From Rhizobiaceae bacterium (GTDB lineage: Bacteria; Pseudomonadota; Alphaproteobacteria; Rhizobiales; Rhizobiaceae), in NCBI GenBank assembly GCA_014238155.1, contig JABABQ010000067.1:124001-188000 (forward strand): a stretch of DNA of 64,000 nt, in the 5' to 3' direction. Made by a program: the position numbers and the translations under genes. The notes beneath the pieces were generated by a model. The model made no database searches and was not told the DNA's origin. It saw only the letters and a program-made list of their open reading frames with translations. Positions 60,524-64,000 of this stretch are shown here, piece by piece (position 1 is the first letter of the stretch; each line of letters begins with the position of its first letter).

Positions 60524-61633
60524 TTACTTCACGCTATCCGCGAAGGCTTTACCCAAAGCTGCATTTGAAGCCTGAGCACCAGCCCAGAAAGGTACTGCGA
60601 TGGCAGCAAATGCTTTCTGGCTGTCGTAGACTTCTTTAAAGAATGCGTTTTCAGCAGCATTTTTCTCGAGCAGAGCCTTTGCAGCATTCATGTATGCCGG
60701 GAAGTAATCTGCAGGAGTGTCATGCAATTGAACACCGTGGTTTTCAGTCAGGTCTTTCAGAGCCTTGCCGTTTTCATAGATCCGGTAGGACATAGCTTTT
60801 GACAAAGATGCGTTTGCAGCAACTTCGATAGCTTTTTTCTGATGGTCGGTCATACCGTTATAGACATCACCATTGATGTACATGTCGGCGTTAACAACAA
60901 CCTGGTGAAGGCCTTGCAAATAGTAGTGCTTGAGCACTTTCTGGAATCCGAACACGGAGTCAGGCTTCGGGCAGCACCATTCGGCTGCGTCGATTGTACC
61001 TTTTTCCAAAGCTGGCAGAATGTCACCACCACCCATAGCAACAGAAGCAACACCGATATCCTTGTAGGCCTGGCCAGGAATTCCTGGAGGCGTACGGAAA
61101 CGGTATTTACGGAAATCAGCCATGGACTGAATTGGCTCTTTAAACCAACCAAGTGCTTCTGGGCCAACTGGCTGCAGCATGAAGCCTTTGACGTTCATAC
61201 CCATTTCTGTCCAGAGCTGATCATAAAGCTCTTTACCACCAGCGAACTGGAACCATGACAGGAATGCCAGGTTGTCCATGCCGATACCACCACCAGCAGG
61301 CGGGGAACCGAACAGAGCGGCAGCAGGATGCTTACCTGACCAATAGTGGGTCCAGGCGAAGCCGCCTTCTACGAGGCCTTTATCAACGGCGTCGAGTGTT
61401 TCTTTAACACCAACAACAGCGCCAGCAGGCAGCACTTCAATTGTCACCGGGTCGTTGGCAGTCAGAGCCAGAACGTCAGCGGCAAAGTCTTTCAACATAA
61501 CAACTTCGTCACTCTTGGCCGAAATCACGGACTGAATGCGGATGTTGACAGGCTCAGCGATAGCGGCAGTAGCAACAGATGCCACCAGCGCAGTTGCGGC
61601 AAAGGTTTTGCCGAGTTTAGCAAGAACAGACAT
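60524..61633 (-). CDS. TRAP transporter substrate-binding protein (DctP)
   Basis: 369 aa. Signal peptide (residues 1-26, ALVASVATAAIAEP). DctP domain with the ligand arginine in DFRKYRFRTPPGIPG and a pocket segment GTIDAAEWCCPKPDSVFGFQKVLKHYYLQGLHQ unlike the TakP-type EWVGP of the other DctP, so a different ligand, perhaps a sulfonated or hydroxylated C3 acid or diol given the enzymes downstream. GGGAGGAATACC precedes the ATG. First gene of the leftward TRAP / HpsN-like / alcohol dehydrogenase operon. Confidence 0.93.
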   Translation of the reverse strand: MSVLAKLGKTFAATALVASVATAAIAEPVNIRIQSVISAKSDEVVMLKDFAADVLALTANDPVTIEVLPAGAVVGVKETLDAVDKGLVEGGFAWTHYWSGKHPAAALFGSPPAGGGIGMDNLAFLSWFQFAGGKELYDQLWTEMGMNVKGFMLQPVGPEALGWFKEPIQSMADFRKYRFRTPPGIPGQAYKDIGVASVAMGGGDILPALEKGTIDAAEWCCPKPDSVFGFQKVLKHYYLQGLHQVVVNADMYINGDVYNGMTDHQKKAIEVAANASLSKAMSYRIYENGKALKDLTENHGVQLHDTPADYFPAYMNAAKALLEKNAAENAFFKEVYDSQKAFAAIAVPFWAGAQASNAALGKAFADSVK

Positions 61634-61733
61634 GGTATTCCTCCCTATAGTCTCTCTTCATTCCTTCGACGAAAGTGATGCCACCATAGTTCCCGCCGAA
61701 GGCTCGGGATGATGTACGTTCATCACAATTAAC

Positions 61734-61761
61734 TTGATCTGCTGAAACGTCAGCGGATCAA
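61734..61761. other. Imperfect inverted repeat downstream of terC
   Basis: TTGATC(T)GCTGA aacg TCAGC(G)GATCAA: 11 paired positions with one internal mismatch in the gap between the TerC gene stop (61770) and dctP. It is not followed by a T tract in either direction; possible weak terminator or operator of the dctP operon. Confidence 0.35.
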
Positions 61762-61769
61762 AGATTTAT

Positions 61770-62414
61770 TCAGGCACCTCCGTTGAGAAATGCCAGAACT
61801 CCGTTAGCCGGGTCCCAAACACCCCGGTAGAACATTTCACCTGCCACGTAGATCAGCACGACCAGACCTGCCCAGGAAATCCCCGGGTAGCGGGTCAGAA
61901 GTTTCATGATAATTGTAGCTGCAAATGCCATCAGCAAAATCGCCAGGCCGAGGCCGAAAATCAGCAAATTGGTATCACCGTCAGCGATCGCGGCCACCGC
62001 CAGGACATTGTCTATCGACATTGAAACGTCAGCCAATGTAATGGTCCACAGGGCCTGACCAAGGGTACGGCGCGGCTTGCCAGTATAGCCCTTTTCAGGG
62101 TCATCGGCCAATTCCAGCGCGTCAGCAGCGGCTTCGTCGTTATTTGCGCGAATTTCTCTATACAGCCCCCAGCAAACCCAAAACAACAACAATGCACCGA
62201 CCAATAACAGGCCCGGAATGCCCAGCAGTTTAGTTGCGACAACGGCAAATACGATGCGCAATAGCGCTGCAACGATCATACCGAACAGGATTGCTTTTTT
62301 GCGCAACTCTGGCGCCAGACCGGCCGCGGCCATGCCAATGATAAGGGCGTTGTCCCCCGATAACACGATGTCGGCGATTACAATTTTACCAAAATCAAAA
62401 ACCAGATCCAACAT
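61770..62414 (-). CDS. TerC-family integral membrane protein (YjbE type)
   Basis: 214 aa with seven membrane segments. Signature acidic motifs IADIVLSGDNALIIGMAA in helix 1 and TITLADVSMSIDNVLAVAAIADGD in a later helix, which line a metal-ion path in TerC/YkoY/YjbE proteins that export Mn2+ or insert metal into exported enzymes. No yybP-ykoY-like leader is visible, as the gene begins in the stop of the upstream GMC gene (TGATG). Confidence 0.9.
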   Translation of the reverse strand: MLDLVFDFGKIVIADIVLSGDNALIIGMAAAGLAPELRKKAILFGMIVAALLRIVFAVVATKLLGIPGLLLVGALLLFWVCWGLYREIRANNDEAAADALELADDPEKGYTGKPRRTLGQALWTITLADVSMSIDNVLAVAAIADGDTNLLIFGLGLAILLMAFAATIIMKLLTRYPGISWAGLVVLIYVAGEMFYRGVWDPANGVLAFLNGGA

Positions 62415-64000
62415 CAGGCGGCATCCTCTAGAATGAAATCAGACGCCCGTTCGCCAATCATGATTGCTGGCGCATTCGTATTGCCAGAAACGATGACCGG
62501 CATGATGGACGCGTCCGCGATACGCAGACCGTCCACCCCATGCACTTTCAATCGTGAATCCACAACTGCCATAGGATCTCTGCCCATCTTGCACGTTCCG
62601 GTTGGGTGATAAATGGTTGTTGCAGTGTTGCGAGCCCATTCGAGAATTGCTTCGTCGTCATTTGCCCCGACTGCTTGGCCCGGTGAATATTCCTCGATAA
62701 TTTCCGATTTCGCAGGCTCGAACCCAGCGATGCTCCGGGCAATCTTGATACCATCGACAATGGTTTGCTGGTCAAGCGGAGTGGACAAATAGTTGGGGTG
62801 GATAATCGGGTGATCTGAAATATTCGAAGATCGCAGCTCAAGGTGGCCGGTACTTTCTGGCCGCATCTGCAATACCGAAGCAGTAAATGCGTCAAATGGG
62901 TGAGTGCTCGTTCCAACTTTGTCGGTTGAGAATGGTTGCAGATGAAATTGGATATCCGGAGTTGCCAGTTCGTCACGGGTTTTAAGATAACCCGTCCCCA
63001 AACTTGCAGCCATGGTCATCGGACCGGTCCGCTTCAGAGCATATTCCAGGGCAATAATGGCCTGCTTCCAAATTGAATTTGTTTCGGTATTTATGGTCGA
63101 CGAGTGACATTTGAAGACCGTACGAGCCTGCAGATGATCTTGCAAATTTTTGCCTACACCCGCCAGTTCCTGACGCACTTCAATGCCATTGTCTGACAGG
63201 TTCTGACCCCGTCCATAGCCCGACAGCATCAAGATTTGTGGGGAGCCAATGGCACCGGCGGATAATATCACCTCACGGCGGGCACGAATGGTTTTTTCGA
63301 CATTTCCCTGCAGCACTTCAATACCAACAGCGCGGTCACCTTCTACCAACACTTTTTTGGTCAGCATGCCTGTCAAAACAGACAGATTTTCCCGATCCCG
63401 AACCGGCGTCAGATAGGCCTTTGCTGCGGAACACCGCTGACCTTTGCTGGCGGTCAGTTGAAAATAACCCATGCCTTCCTGAGTATCACCGTTGTAATCA
63501 CTATTGTAGGGATAGCCCGCTTCCTGAGCTGCCTGAACGTAGGTATCAACGGCGTGGCGATTGAGGCGTGTCGCGGAAACAGCGAGCGGGCCATCGCCAC
63601 CTCGCATGTCAGACGCGCCACCTTCCCAGTTTTCAGCGCGTTTGAAGCATTTAAGAACGTCATCCCAGCCCCAGCCGACATTGCCAAGTTGCCGCCATTG
63701 TTCATAGTCTTCTTTTTGACCGCGCACATACAGCAGGCCGTTGACCGATGAACAACCACCCAAAACCTTGCCACGTGGCCAGTTGATGGATCGTCCGTTC
63801 AATCCCGGATCCGGCTCTGTGACATACTGCCAATCCAATTTTGGATTACCCATCGTTTTGAAATACCCAACCGGAATATGGATCCACGGCGATGTGTCTC
63901 GCCCGCCCGCTTCAACAAGCGCAACGGAATACTTGCCGGACTGCGAAAGGCGATAAGCCAAAGCGCAACCGGCAGAACCTGCTCCCACAACTACAAAGTC
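62414..64000 (-). CDS. GMC-family FAD-dependent oxidoreductase (choline dehydrogenase-like), 5' end beyond window
   Basis: At least 528 codons, open through the right edge (first visible residues DFVVVGAGSAGCALAYRLS, the FAD-binding dinucleotide loop). Further GMC motifs: WPRGKVLGGCSSVNGLLYVRG, VILSAGAIGSPQILMLSGYG, YHPTGTCKMGRDPMAVVDSRLKVHGVDGLRIADASIMPVIVSGNTNAPAIMIGERASDFI, with the catalytic His-region at its end. Only a few N-terminal residues are missing. It oxidises alcohols to aldehydes with FAD; choline is only one option, since no betaine gene is adjacent. Confidence 0.93.
   Translation of the reverse strand, partial: DFVVVGAGSAGCALAYRLSQSGKYSVALVEAGGRDTSPWIHIPVGYFKTMGNPKLDWQYVTEPDPGLNGRSINWPRGKVLGGCSSVNGLLYVRGQKEDYEQWRQLGNVGWGWDDVLKCFKRAENWEGGASDMRGGDGPLAVSATRLNRHAVDTYVQAAQEAGYPYNSDYNGDTQEGMGYFQLTASKGQRCSAAKAYLTPVRDRENLSVLTGMLTKKVLVEGDRAVGIEVLQGNVEKTIRARREVILSAGAIGSPQILMLSGYGRGQNLSDNGIEVRQELAGVGKNLQDHLQARTVFKCHSSTINTETNSIWKQAIIALEYALKRTGPMTMAASLGTGYLKTRDELATPDIQFHLQPFSTDKVGTSTHPFDAFTASVLQMRPESTGHLELRSSNISDHPIIHPNYLSTPLDQQTIVDGIKIARSIAGFEPAKSEIIEEYSPGQAVGANDDEAILEWARNTATTIYHPTGTCKMGRDPMAVVDSRLKVHGVDGLRIADASIMPVIVSGNTNAPAIMIGERASDFILEDAA

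Overview
The window looks like a chromosomal segment of a marine-type alphaproteobacterium, most likely of the Hyphomicrobiales (Rhizobiales). The grounds are the gene order lytic transglycosylase / galU / outer-membrane beta-barrel / kpsF at the left end, the BigR sulfide-detoxification locus, the single-chain indolepyruvate:ferredoxin oxidoreductase, and the many TRAP and LivFGHM-type importers. Base composition is moderate (roughly 50-55% GC by eye). Coding density is very high: no gap between genes exceeds about 220 bp (the longest are about 7417-7634, 31548-31740, 33782-33966 and 3566-3750). I see no tRNA, rRNA, CRISPR array, insertion sequence, integrase or prophage block. Both ends cut through a gene.

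Layout. 1-9.2 kb: envelope and housekeeping genes (lytic transglycosylase, galU, beta-barrel protein, kpsF, NfeD plus stomatin-like pair, hemH, periplasmic 5'-nucleotidase family protein with a clear terminator). 9.2-19.8 kb: an acid-uptake module, comprising a complete LivFGHM-type ABC importer with its binding protein, two different acyl-CoA ligases at its two ends, a cytochrome P450, a small PH-like membrane protein, and an unlisted 52-codon membrane protein at 16780-16938. 19.9-24.5 kb: DUF2332 protein and indolepyruvate oxidoreductase. 24.7-33.8 kb: a TakP-like TRAP system with one binding protein but two DctQ/DctM pairs, one DctM carrying a 330-residue coiled-coil tail, and a divergent Cache-type NarL-family two-component pair. 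33.8-41.9 kb: a seven-copy helically phased tandem repeat, a coupled operon (glutamine-amidotransferase-like hydrolase, cobalt-type nitrile hydratase alpha, beta and accessory protein), and a convergent operon (8-oxoguanine-deaminase-type amidohydrolase, creatininase-family protein, CobW GTPase, WD40 protein, amidase).

42-46.2 kb: LacI regulator, D-erythronate dehydrogenase-like protein, a short-chain dehydrogenase reduced to its two ends, a GNAT acetyltransferase and an aminotransferase. 46.3-50.9 kb: a leftward run of N-acetylmuramidase, eda, modA, modB, a ModC without its C-terminal domain, and an orphan TRAP-type binding protein that lacks the usual ligand-binding arginine. 50.9-54.6 kb: mmsA, then the BigR regulon (persulfide dioxygenase-type MBL enzyme, two YeeE/YedE transporters, BigR) with a visible operator. 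54.6-55.7 kb: a WYL-type regulator coupled to a small ABM-like protein, with a perfect palindrome over its promoter. 55.7-61.6 kb: a zinc alcohol dehydrogenase, a histidinol-dehydrogenase-like enzyme of the HpsN type, a fused DctQM and its DctP, probably for uptake and oxidation of a polyol or sulfonated diol. 61.8-64 kb: TerC-family protein and a GMC oxidoreductase that runs off the end.

Overall this is a scavenger's genome segment: four binding-protein-dependent uptake systems for organic acids or oxyanions are each placed beside enzymes that would process the imported substrate. The most unusual points are the DctP protein inside the molybdate operon, the DctM with the coiled-coil tail in a two-permease TRAP locus, the nitrile hydratase/CobW island with its repeat array, and the terminator hairpin that also holds the ribosome-binding site of the muramidase gene.
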